A stretch of DNA of 64,000 nt from Fictibacillus arsenicus (GTDB lineage: Bacteria; Bacillota; Bacilli; Bacillales; Fictibacillaceae). The notes under the pieces were generated by a model. The model was not told the origin of the DNA, did no database searches, and worked only from the letters and a program-made list of their open reading frames with translations. Below, piece by piece: positions 19,744 through 28,209 of the stretch. Made by a program: the position numbers and the translations under genes. Location: assembly GCF_001999465.1 (NCBI RefSeq), contig NZ_MQMF01000002.1:310001-374000 (forward strand). Direction: 5' to 3'. Numbering within the stretch: the stretch's first letter is position 1; each line of letters begins with the position of its first letter.

Positions 19744-20799
19744 ATGACGGTAGCTGAAAAATGGGTCCCTTCTGTTCGATACCGGACGGACCACCTTCTT
19801 ATCTTAGATCAGCAGCAGCTTCCCCATCACACTGTTTACTTGAATGTGACAAGCATTGAACATGTGTGGGACGCTATTTCAAAACTTAAGGTGCGGGGTG
19901 CACCTGCAATCGGCATCGCGGCGGCTTTTGGACTTGTTCTTTGGAGCAACAGCGAGAAAGAAAATGACCTTGGATCATTTTTATCAAACCTGCAAGTTCA
20001 GCGAAATTACCTTGGCTCTTCCCGGCCAACAGCTGTTAACTTATTTTGGGCACTCGACCGTGTAGTTCTTGTGGCATCTAAAGCTGTTTCGGTAGAAGAT
20101 GCTAAAGAAAAGATCGAGCAAGAAGCGATTAACATTCAGACAGAAGATGAAAACACGTGCCGCAAGATTGGTGAATATGCTCTTTCACTTTTACAAGATG
20201 GTGATGCAGTAATGACGATCTGTAATGCTGGCGCGATTGCAACGAGTAAATACGGTACTGCACTTGCTCCCTTTCATCTGGCAAAAGAAAGAGGCTGGAA
20301 TCTCTCCGTATATGCGAACGAAACACGCCCTGTTCTCCAAGGATCTCGTCTAACAGCTTGGGAGCTGCAGGCAAATGATATAGATGTAACGCTGATTACA
20401 GACAATATGGCAGCACATACTCTTAAAACAAAAAACATTAAAGCCGTCATCGTCGGCTGTGACCGGGTTGCTGCTAATGGAGATACCGCGAACAAAATCG
20501 GAACATTCGGATTAGCTCTCCAAGCTAAAGCATTGGGTATTCCCTTTTATGTCGCTTGCCCTTTGTCTACTTTAGATTTAGGAACAGCAAGCGGTGAAGA
20601 TATTCCGATCGAGGAGCGTCCTGAAGAAGAGGTCACCCATATAAATGGTATCCGTATTGCACCTGAAGGAATTAAAGTATTCAACCCTGCTTTTGACGTA
20701 ACACCCGCTGAGTATATTTCAGCTATTATTACGGAAAAAGGTATTGTCAGGCATAATTACAAAGATTCTCTAGCTGAGCTCAAGAAGGAAAATAACTAA
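19744..20799 (+). CDS. mtnA: Methylthioribose-1-phosphate isomerase MtnA
   Basis: Isomerises methylthioribose-1-phosphate to methylthioribulose-1-phosphate; homologous to eIF2B subunits. The product is 351 residues. Family motifs are RGAPAIG, the catalytic-Cys region [19 protein letters not shown], and the catalytic-Asp region [18 protein letters not shown]. Co-transcribed with mtnK. A nucleosidase to make methylthioribose is not in this window. Confidence 0.95.
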   Translation: MTVAEKWVPSVRYRTDHLLILDQQQLPHHTVYLNVTSIEHVWDAISKLKVRGAPAIGIAAAFGLVLWSNSEKENDLGSFLSNLQVQRNYLGSSRPTAVNLFWALDRVVLVASKAVSVEDAKEKIEQEAINIQTEDENTCRKIGEYALSLLQDGDAVMTICNAGAIATSKYGTALAPFHLAKERGWNLSVYANETRPVLQGSRLTAWELQANDIDVTLITDNMAAHTLKTKNIKAVIVGCDRVAANGDTANKIGTFGLALQAKALGIPFYVACPLSTLDLGTASGEDIPIEERPEEEVTHINGIRIAPEGIKVFNPAFDVTPAEYISAIITEKGIVRHNYKDSLAELKKENN

Positions 20800-20805
20800 T
20801 AAACA

Positions 20806-20846
20806 AAACAGCACACCCTCTGGATCATTAGGATGTGCTGTTTTTC
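20806..20846. terminator. Bidirectional terminator overlapping a gene end
   Basis: AACAGCACACCCT pairs with AGGATGTGCTGTT, with T-runs on both strands. The right arm contains the stop codon and last codons of the minus-strand PAS-GGDEF-EAL gene, so one hairpin serves both convergent genes. Confidence 0.8.
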
Positions 20847-22669
20847 ATTTTAAGAAATTCTTTTAAAAAAAGTTGAGCCTCATTAGCAGGCATTGGTTTA
20901 CTGATGATATATCCTTGTGCTGTGTGGCAGCCATATTCACGAAGAAGCTTCAGCTGTTCGTATGTTTCAACACCCTCTGCAACTGTGCTTAACGATAATC
21001 CTTCACACATCATAATAATAGCTTTGATGATAGCAGCATCACTTGTATTGAAAAAATCATCACTCAAGTGACGGATAAAGCTTTGATCGATTTTAAGTGA
21101 ATCAACAGGAAAATCTTTTAAGTAGCTGAGTGAACTATAGCCTGTGCCAAAATCATCAATCGATAGCTTTACACCGAGTTCTCTTAATTCTTGCATAATG
21201 CTTATACTGTATTGCACATTGTGAATCATCGTGCTTTCGGTTAACTCCAAATGCAAACACTCAGCGGGTATACCTGACGTTTGCAGCGCCTCTTTTACTT
21301 CATACACGAAAGACAATCTCTGAAACTGTCTTCCTGAAACATTTACAGATATAGAAAGATGGTGTGCACCTTCATCGTGCCAGCGTCTTAGCTGTTTACA
21401 AGATTCAAAGAGAACAAATCTTCCAATGTCATCTATCAATCCTATTTCTTCTGCAAGCGGAACAAATTGCATCGGTGAGACTAGACCAAGTTCCGGGTGA
21501 TTCCATCGTAGAAGGGCTTCGAAACCTGTAATTCTTTCCGTCTTCATACAAAGCTGCGGCTGAAAGTAAGGCTGGAGCTCTCCTTTTTGAATAGCTTTTC
21601 TTAAATAGCCTTCGAGCTTAAGGCGTTCAAGTGTAAATGCGTTCATTTCACCAGTAAAAAACTCACGCTTGCCGCGTCCTTTTTCTTTTGCCTTGTGAAG
21701 GGCAATGTCAGCATTTTTTATCAATACATCCGCGTCCATACTATCGTCTGGGTAGATGCTGATTCCGATCGAAGCACTGACGGTATATTCTTGTCCGTCT
21801 AAGTAGATCGGCATTTTTAGTGCTTCTCCAATTCTGTTCGCTGTGTCTATCACTTCTCCAGGCTTATCGAGCGTTGGCAGGATAAGCGTGAACACATCTC
21901 CTGCAAAACGGCATAAAAGGTCTTCCCCCTTAATCGTCTGTCTAAGCTGCTTGCTAACATGCTTTAATACAACATCGCCGATATGGTGACCTAGACTTTC
22001 ATTAATAATTTTAAAATGGTCAATATCTATAAACATGACAGCTAGTTTGTTCTTGGTGTGTTGGTTTTCTTCTACAAACTCACGAAGTCTTTTCTCGAAT
22101 TGACTTCGGTTCGGCAAGCCCGTAAGCGAGTCATGAAAAGCAAGTCTTTCAATCTTTTCTTCTGCATTTTTCTGCCACGTTATATTTTTGCTTATTCCGT
22201 ACACACCAACAACAGACTGATTCACAACGATCGGTATGTTTGTAATGCTGCAAACAATTTCGCTGCCGTCTTTTTTCCTGATACTCGTAACAAAAGTCTG
22301 CGGTTTATCATGTATAGCAAGTCGAAAATGTTCAACAACTCGCTTATGATCTTTTTTACATACGAAATTTAAAGCATGAGCCTGGAGCATATCTGTTTCA
22401 GAAAATCCTAACGTCTGTACAAGTGCCGGATTCACACTCGTAATATATCCGTTCATATTCATTGAATAGATCATATCAGGATTGTGTTCGAATAACGATT
22501 TGTACCGCTGTTCAGACTCGAGGAGTGTATTATTCAACTGCTCCATTTCTTTCGCGCTCGCTTGAACCAAGTGTGACATCGCTAAGAGGTCATCTATTTC
22601 TTGTGATTGCTCCGTCATTTTTAACTTTATTTCAATTTCTTTTTTATCTATATAATTGATGGTTCTCAT
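20828..22669 (-). CDS. PAS-GGDEF-EAL protein, probable c-di-GMP phosphodiesterase
   Basis: 613 residues without membrane segments. After a short coiled segment (1-45) comes a PAS domain (about 45-165), a GGDEF domain (about 175-335) and an EAL domain (about 350-600). The GGDEF signature is degenerate (RFAGDVF), so cyclase activity is unlikely. The EAL domain keeps its key motifs: FEALLRW, NVSGRQF, ELTES, DDFGTGYSS, KIDQSF, AEGVET and QGY. I infer c-di-GMP hydrolysis, with the GGDEF part possibly binding GTP. The ATG at 22669 has GAGGTG upstream. Works against the cyclases at 48192 and 49382. Confidence 0.9.
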   Translation of the reverse strand: MRTINYIDKKEIEIKLKMTEQSQEIDDLLAMSHLVQASAKEMEQLNNTLLESEQRYKSLFEHNPDMIYSMNMNGYITSVNPALVQTLGFSETDMLQAHALNFVCKKDHKRVVEHFRLAIHDKPQTFVTSIRKKDGSEIVCSITNIPIVVNQSVVGVYGISKNITWQKNAEEKIERLAFHDSLTGLPNRSQFEKRLREFVEENQHTKNKLAVMFIDIDHFKIINESLGHHIGDVVLKHVSKQLRQTIKGEDLLCRFAGDVFTLILPTLDKPGEVIDTANRIGEALKMPIYLDGQEYTVSASIGISIYPDDSMDADVLIKNADIALHKAKEKGRGKREFFTGEMNAFTLERLKLEGYLRKAIQKGELQPYFQPQLCMKTERITGFEALLRWNHPELGLVSPMQFVPLAEEIGLIDDIGRFVLFESCKQLRRWHDEGAHHLSISVNVSGRQFQRLSFVYEVKEALQTSGIPAECLHLELTESTMIHNVQYSISIMQELRELGVKLSIDDFGTGYSSLSYLKDFPVDSLKIDQSFIRHLSDDFFNTSDAAIIKAIIMMCEGLSLSTVAEGVETYEQLKLLREYGCHTAQGYIISKPMPANEAQLFLKEFLKMKNSTS

Positions 22670-22785
22670 GATTACACCTCATCTGCTAAAAGAACAATCG
22701 TATCGCTTTGGGCATAATGCCATTATTAATATCGGTGCAACGTTCAATATTTTAACAGGACTATTGGTGGTTATTTTTACCATAT

Positions 22786-22818
22786 AAAAAAATCGTCTGA
22801 TATACGATCAGACGATTT
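22786..22818 (-). terminator. Terminator of yisL
   Basis: AAATCGTCTGAT pairs with ATCAGACGATTT, with a T7 run on the minus strand. It lies just after the yisL stop. Confidence 0.85.
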
Positions 22819-22830
22819 CCTCTAAAACAA

Positions 22831-23187
22831 TTATCCAAGTACGATATAACCATAGAATAATACTAATACCAATGATACCCAGAAAAACACCCAGTTCATT
22901 AAACGGCCTTCTCCGCGTTTACGTTGAACAAGAATAATTTCCATCAATCCGATCATTACTAAGCCTAAAGTCCCTTTAATAATAAGCGGACCTTTATTTA
23001 CAATTCCCGGATCTGTAAGATAGCCAGCTAGCAAGTGTCCCCCTGTTGCAAGTATTGCTAGATACAAAACTCGCAGAATCATATGAAAAATTTTAGATTT
23101 TTTTCCGGCATTTTTTTTGTATAGCATATACGTTACAAAAAACAAAATGAGAGCCAGAAACCAAGATGTAACATGTGCATGAATCAT
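22831..23187 (-). CDS. yisL: YisL family membrane protein (DUF1516)
   Basis: 118-residue protein with four membrane helices and almost no loops, beginning MIHAHVTSWFLALILF. Size and N-terminus match the uncharacterised B. subtilis YisL family, whose gene also lies near yisK and asnO. Function unknown. AGGAGGA is upstream of the ATG. Transcribed alone. Confidence 0.8.
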   Translation of the reverse strand: MIHAHVTSWFLALILFFVTYMLYKKNAGKKSKIFHMILRVLYLAILATGGHLLAGYLTDPGIVNKGPLIIKGTLGLVMIGLMEIILVQRKRGEGRLMNWVFFWVSLVLVLFYGYIVLG

Positions 23188-23334
23188 AAATATATCCTCC
23201 TATGTATAATTCTCCATATTAATATACCACGAAGTCGATCCAACAAGACAATCAAAAGAGTTCCCCCTGTAAAGTAAGCACTTTCATTGGTATAATAGCA
23301 CTGTGAGAAATTTTGCAGAATAGAGGTGTTTCCT

Positions 23335-24543
23335 ATGAAACAGACACAGACTAAAAACACAGAAACTGTTATTTCTAAAACGGAGCAGTATGGTGCACAA
23401 AACTACCATCCACTGCCGATCGTCATTTCAAAAGCTGAAGGGGTATGGGTAACAGATCCTGAAGGAAACCGTTACATGGATATGCTTAGTGCATATTCTG
23501 CGGTAAACCAAGGACACCGCCACCCTAAAATCATCCAGGCTCTTAAAGATCAAGCAGACAAAGTAACACTTACGTCTCGTGCATTCCACAACGATCAGCT
23601 GGGTGATTTTTATGAAAAAGTATCAAGCCTGACGAAAAAAGACATGGTGCTTCCTATGAACACTGGTGCTGAAGCTGTTGAAACAGCAATCAAAACGGTT
23701 CGCCGATGGGCATATGATGTAAAAGGCGTTGCTGACAACCAAGCGGAAATCATCGTATGCGAAGGAAACTTCCACGGCCGTACGATGACTGCAGTATCCA
23801 TGAGTTCTGATCCCGATTATCAGCGCGGATTCGGTCCTATGCTACCAGGAATCAAAGTAATTCCTTACGGCGATCTAGATGCATTGAAGGCTGCGATTAC
23901 ACCTAACACTGCTGCTTTTGTATTAGAACCGATCCAAGGTGAAGCAGGAATCGTTATACCGCGTGAAGGATTCTTGAAGGAAGCTCTTGAACTGTGTAAA
24001 TCTGATAATGTTCTTTTTGTAGCGGATGAAATCCAATCTGGTCTTGGCCGTTCTGGTAAAATGTTCGCTTGTGACTGGGAAGAAGTTGAGCCAGACATGT
24101 ACATTCTAGGAAAAGCACTTGGCGGAGGCGTAATGCCGATTTCTTGTGTGGCAGCTAACCGCGAAATCCTTGGTGTATTCAACCCTGGATCACACGGATC
24201 AACATTTGGAGGAAACCCGCTTTCTTGCGCAGTTTCTGTAGCTTCTCTTGAAGTACTGGTTGAGGAGAACTTGGTTGAGCGTTCATTAAAGCTTGGTGAG
24301 TATTTCCTAGGCGAGCTTAAGAAGATTGATAACCCAGCGATTAAAGAAGTTCGCGGAAAAGGGTTATTTATCGGAGTTGAGCTGAACGAACCAGCTCGTT
24401 CTCACTGTGAAAAATTAAAAGAGCAAGGCTTATTATGTAAGGAAACACATGAAAACGTCATCCGCTTCGCACCTCCGCTGATCATTTCTGAAGAAGACTT
24501 AGATTGGGCGATCGAGCGCATTAAAAACGTACTTTCTGTTTAA
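23335..24543 (+). CDS. rocD: Ornithine aminotransferase RocD
   Basis: PLP enzyme turning ornithine plus 2-oxoglutarate into glutamate-5-semialdehyde and glutamate, in arginine/ornithine breakdown. I start at the ATG at 23335 (402 residues) because GAGGTG at 23323 serves it; the frame is open a few codons earlier. Class III aminotransferase motifs: [44 protein letters not shown] and [13 protein letters not shown] with the PLP lysine. An extended -10, TGGTATAAT, lies at 23288-23296. No rocE/rocF neighbours. Confidence 0.93.
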   Translation: MKQTQTKNTETVISKTEQYGAQNYHPLPIVISKAEGVWVTDPEGNRYMDMLSAYSAVNQGHRHPKIIQALKDQADKVTLTSRAFHNDQLGDFYEKVSSLTKKDMVLPMNTGAEAVETAIKTVRRWAYDVKGVADNQAEIIVCEGNFHGRTMTAVSMSSDPDYQRGFGPMLPGIKVIPYGDLDALKAAITPNTAAFVLEPIQGEAGIVIPREGFLKEALELCKSDNVLFVADEIQSGLGRSGKMFACDWEEVEPDMYILGKALGGGVMPISCVAANREILGVFNPGSHGSTFGGNPLSCAVSVASLEVLVEENLVERSLKLGEYFLGELKKIDNPAIKEVRGKGLFIGVELNEPARSHCEKLKEQGLLCKETHENVIRFAPPLIISEEDLDWAIERIKNVLSV

Positions 24544-24553
24544 TTGATATGGA

Positions 24554-24587
24554 GAGCTGACTCTTATGGAGTCAGCTTTTTCGTTTT
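24554..24587 (+). terminator. Terminator of rocD
   Basis: GAGCTGACTC pairs with GAGTCAGCTT around five bases, then TTTTCGTTTTT. Confidence 0.85.
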
Positions 24588-24673
24588 TATGGGATGGAAA
24601 GCCATTAGTTTGAGGTTCCGAAACGGCCGTACGTTATACCGTCAGGGGTATTAAGCGTTAACTGAGTGGTTGA

Positions 24674-24778
24674 ATCCAAAAAAAATGGGGTCCAATCCAA
24701 AAGTTTCACCTGTTTATCCACGAGTTTTGACCCTCAATCAAAAAGTTTTGGACATTTATCCACGAGTCTACAATCCTC
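24674..24778. repeat. Short array with exact 21-bp period (array 3)
   Basis: ATCCA (once ATCAA) occurs at 24674, 24695, 24716, 24737 and 24758, always 21 bp apart. Fuller units read ATCCACGAGTTTT and ATCCAAAAGTTT. On the minus strand the core is CGTGGAT, close to the CGTGGGAT core of array 1. It lies between the terminators of rocD and the convergent SDR gene. Confidence 0.85.
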
Positions 24779-24814
24779 GACATTTTCAGCATGCTGTATA
24801 CCCCTCAATTAGAC

Positions 24815-24843
24815 AAAAAAGAAGCAGCCGCCGCTGCTTCTTT
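24815..24843 (-). terminator. Terminator of the yisK-gabD-SDR genes
   Basis: AAGAAGCAGC pairs with GCTGCTTCTT, with a T6 run on the minus strand, just past the SDR stop. Confidence 0.85.
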
Positions 24844-24848
24844 CCATA

Positions 24849-25637
24849 TTACAACGCTTTAACCATACCACCATCAATCAATAATGACTGCCCTGTAACA
24901 TACGTGTTAGCGCCAGAGCACAAGAACACGACCATCTTTGCAAACTCTTCAGGCTCACCATATCGTCCTAGCGGAATGCCGCTTTCCATTGCTGCTTTCA
25001 CTTCTTCCGCAGAGACACCTTTCTTCTCTGCAGCCATTTGATCGAGTTCACCTACTCGGTCCGTGCCGATGCGCCCTGGACCAATCGTATTAATTAGGAT
25101 TCCTTCTTTTCCAAGTTCTTGGGAAAGACTCTTCGATAAGCCATTGATCGCTGTACGGAATGTGTTAGATAAAATCAGACCATCGATCGGCTGTTTAAAA
25201 GAAGATGAGGCAATGTTGACGATGCGTCCGCCGCCACTTTTTCTCATATTAGGTGTAACCGCACGCACTGTCCGCACTAGGCTCAAGAGTGTAAGTTCAA
25301 ACGCTCCCTGCCAGTGTTCATCTTCAAAATCGTTAAAGTTACCAGCTGGCGGACCGCCGGCATTGTTCACCAAAACATCGATGCTTCCGAACTTCTCTAC
25401 TGTTTCTGCAACGAGTTCATCGATCTCATTCCGCTGTGTGATATCACACTTTTTATAATGTACATCTGCTCCTGTTTCGCTTTTTATTTCTTCAGCGGTT
25501 TGTGATAACTGCTGTTCATCTCTGCTTGTGAGCATGACGTTCGCACCTTCTCTGGCAAACTGCAATGCGCACGCTTTACCAAGTCCTTTACTTGAAGCAA
25601 GGACGAGTATATTTTTACCTTTTAATCCTAAATCCAT
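24849..25637 (-). CDS. Short-chain dehydrogenase/reductase
   Basis: 262-residue classical SDR. Start at the ATG at 25637 with AGGTGA upstream. The cofactor loop is ASSKGLGKACA in place of TGxxxGxG, NNAG is present (VLVNNAGGPPAG), and IDGG closes the protein. The usual YxxxK is changed: where Tyr is expected the sequence reads LSNTFRTAINGLSKSLSQE, i.e. Phe replaces the catalytic Tyr in F-R-T-A, as in a divergent SDR group found in Bacillus. Activity is therefore uncertain. Follows gabD by 26 bp in the same direction. Confidence 0.85.
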   Translation of the reverse strand: MDLGLKGKNILVLASSKGLGKACALQFAREGANVMLTSRDEQQLSQTAEEIKSETGADVHYKKCDITQRNEIDELVAETVEKFGSIDVLVNNAGGPPAGNFNDFEDEHWQGAFELTLLSLVRTVRAVTPNMRKSGGGRIVNIASSSFKQPIDGLILSNTFRTAINGLSKSLSQELGKEGILINTIGPGRIGTDRVGELDQMAAEKKGVSAEEVKAAMESGIPLGRYGEPEEFAKMVVFLCSGANTYVTGQSLLIDGGMVKAL

Positions 25638-25663
25638 CAAAATCACCTGGTTTCTATACAGAT

Positions 25664-27088
25664 TTATAGAACAAAACTCACATATTTCGTTTCAAGGTAA
25701 GCTTCCATTCCTTCGACTCCGCCTTCACGTCCAAGGCCACTTTCTTTCATACCGCCAAATGGTGCTTGAGCAGCTGATGGCACCCCATCATTCCAGCCGA
25801 TGATTCCGTAATCTAATCCCTCAACAATTTGAGTTCCTTTTGACATGTTCTCGGTGTACACGTAAGCTGCTAAGCCAAATGGACTCGTGTTAGCAAGAGT
25901 GATCCCTTCTTCAATAGAACTGATCTTGTGAATCGGAATAACCGGTCCGAATGTCTCTTCATTCATAATAAGCATATCTTGCGTTACGTTTTTCAGCACA
26001 GTCGGTTCGTAATAGTACGCCCCGTTCTCTGCTTTTCCTTTTCCGCCAGTAACACATTCTGCTCCGGCGTTAACAGCGTTTTCCACATGCTCAGATATTT
26101 TTTCGTAGCCGTCTTTATTGATGATCGGCCCGATATCTGTACCTTCTTCAAGCCCGTTTCCTACTTTTAGTTTTTTTGCTTCAGCTGCAACGAGTTCTAC
26201 AAACTCATCGTATACGTTTTCCTGAACATAAACTCTATTGATACAGATACACGTTTGACCTGCATTACGAAACTTTGAAGCTACGATTCCTGTTACTGCC
26301 TTTTTCAGATCCGCATCATCAAGTACGACTGCAGGTGCATGGCCGCCTAACTCCATCGATACATTTTTAACTGTTGCCGCGCTTTGTTCGATCAGCTTTT
26401 TCCCGATTTCTGTTGAGCCCGTAAATGTTACTTTTCTTACTTTTTCAGAATCCATGATGGCTTTCCCGATAATAGAGGATGAACCTGTTACAAGGTTGAT
26501 AACCCCTTTTGGAAAGCCTGCTTTATCTGCGAGTTCTACTAGTTTTATAGCGGTTAGAGGGGTTTCTTTTGGCGGCTTCACGATAAATGTACAGCCTGCT
26601 GCAAGTGCCGGACCAAGCTTTCTCGTGATCATGGCAGCCGGGAAGTTCCACGGTGTGATTGCCGCTACTACTCCAACTGGCTGACGCAATACTTGCATTC
26701 TTTTATTTCCAGCGCTTGAGGGAATCGTTCTGCCGTAAACACGCTTGCCTTCCTCAGCGTACCACTTGATAAAAGAAGCTGCATACATCACTTCACCTAC
26801 AGATTCTTTTAATGGTTTTCCCATTTCTAACGTCATCAGTTCCGCGATTTCTTCTTTTTCTTCAATCATCAAGTCATGAAGTTTCATGAGGTAGTCAGCG
26901 CGCTCATAGGCAGTCAGTTTAGACCATCCTGCAAAAGCGTCATGAGCTGCATCAATTGCAGCATCCGTCTCTTCCTTTCCGCATGATGGCACTGTACCGA
27001 CAACTTCGCCATTAGCAGGGTTAAATACCTCTATTTTTTCAAGAGAGTTTCCTGTCCATGAACCGTTAATATAAAGCAGTTTTTCCAT
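25664..27088 (-). CDS. gabD: NAD(P)-dependent succinate-semialdehyde dehydrogenase type enzyme
   Basis: Aldehyde dehydrogenase superfamily, 474 residues. Catalytic Glu in VSMELGGHAP and catalytic Cys in NAGQTCICINRVYVQ, a context characteristic of succinate-semialdehyde dehydrogenases. ITPWNFPAA and FTGSTEIGKKL form the NAD site. It lies between a YisK-type hydrolase and an SDR, in an apparent three-gene catabolic operon, so the true substrate may be another semialdehyde from that pathway. Confidence 0.85.
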   Translation of the reverse strand: MEKLLYINGSWTGNSLEKIEVFNPANGEVVGTVPSCGKEETDAAIDAAHDAFAGWSKLTAYERADYLMKLHDLMIEEKEEIAELMTLEMGKPLKESVGEVMYAASFIKWYAEEGKRVYGRTIPSSAGNKRMQVLRQPVGVVAAITPWNFPAAMITRKLGPALAAGCTFIVKPPKETPLTAIKLVELADKAGFPKGVINLVTGSSSIIGKAIMDSEKVRKVTFTGSTEIGKKLIEQSAATVKNVSMELGGHAPAVVLDDADLKKAVTGIVASKFRNAGQTCICINRVYVQENVYDEFVELVAAEAKKLKVGNGLEEGTDIGPIINKDGYEKISEHVENAVNAGAECVTGGKGKAENGAYYYEPTVLKNVTQDMLIMNEETFGPVIPIHKISSIEEGITLANTSPFGLAAYVYTENMSKGTQIVEGLDYGIIGWNDGVPSAAQAPFGGMKESGLGREGGVEGMEAYLETKYVSFVL

Positions 27089-27125
27089 GTGAATTCCTCC
27101 TCTATGTAACTAGTAAAATTCGACC

Positions 27126-28010
27126 TCATTCTACTATTTCATTACGAAGCGTCCCGATTCCTTCTATTGTGATTTCAATCGTATCACCGGCTTTGAGGAA
27201 CACTGGGGGTTTCATTCCTTTTCCTACACCAGCCGGCGTCCCTGTTGCGATAATGTCTCCTGCTTCAAGTGTCATACCTTTTGATAGTTCAGCGATCATC
27301 GTCCGTATGTCAAAAATAAAGTCAGATGTATTCCCTTTCTGACGCACTTCCCCATTTACTTTCGTTTCAATCATGAGATTCTCTGGATTTGAGATCTCAG
27401 AATGATGTACGATCCAAGGACCCATCGGACATGTACCATTTAAGCTTTTTCCGAGCAAAAATTGCTTATGTTTCTGCTGCAGATCACGTGCTGTGATATC
27501 GTTGATAATTGTGTAGCCAAACACGTAATCCATGGCTTCTGCCTTACTGATTCCTGTTCCCGTTTTGCCGATAACTACGGCTAGCTCTCCTTCGTAATCT
27601 AATTGATCCGTAATATTCGCATGGCTCGGAATACCCTCCCCATGACCAATAACTGCTGTTGGAGCTTTGGAGAATACCATGATATCTTCAGGAATATCTG
27701 CTTCGCTGCCCATTTCTATCGCATGGTCACGATAATTTTTTCCAATACAAAAAACATTTTTAGAAGGGCGCGGAATCGGTGCTAATAGCTGAATCTCCTC
27801 CAAAGGATATGTATAATCTGCGGCTTTTGCAGAATTCACAAGATCTTGAACAGCAGAAGTGAATTCTTCTCCTTGTTGAATCCCATTTAATAAGGTATGA
27901 GGCATCTCTTTTTCCATTGAAGCTGCTAGAGCTGATACATTGATTACAGCATCATCCTTTACCATTCCTATAAATGAATATCCATTTTGAACTGCAGACA
28001 CAAGTTTCAT
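27126..28010 (-). CDS. yisK: Fumarylacetoacetate hydrolase family protein YisK
   Basis: 294-residue FAH-fold enzyme. The start is the ATG at 28010, with GGAGGAG upstream; the frame is open further back. The conserved block CIGKNYRDHAIEMGSEADIP, the metal-ligand segment QLDYEGELAVVIGK, and the end ATGTPAGVGKGMKPP match B. subtilis YisK, reported as an oxaloacetate decarboxylase linked to cell-shape control. Here it leads an operon with gabD and an SDR, which points more to catabolism of a dicarboxylate or aromatic fragment (inference). Confidence 0.88.
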   Translation of the reverse strand: MKLVSAVQNGYSFIGMVKDDAVINVSALAASMEKEMPHTLLNGIQQGEEFTSAVQDLVNSAKAADYTYPLEEIQLLAPIPRPSKNVFCIGKNYRDHAIEMGSEADIPEDIMVFSKAPTAVIGHGEGIPSHANITDQLDYEGELAVVIGKTGTGISKAEAMDYVFGYTIINDITARDLQQKHKQFLLGKSLNGTCPMGPWIVHHSEISNPENLMIETKVNGEVRQKGNTSDFIFDIRTMIAELSKGMTLEAGDIIATGTPAGVGKGMKPPVFLKAGDTIEITIEGIGTLRNEIVE

Positions 28011-28209
28011 TTTGTCTAAACTCCTCCTCTTAAAAAACGCTTTCATGTTGATTAGTTCTACTATATAGCTCCTGGCTTTGTACCGTAAAGAAATTTGCTG
28101 TTAATAATTCCAGACAGATCTAGTTTTTTCTTCGTTTTAAAATATGGTAAAATAGTGTGTCATCTAAATCACCCAGTTATATGGGTAAACGTAATGAGGT
28201 AATGAAACC

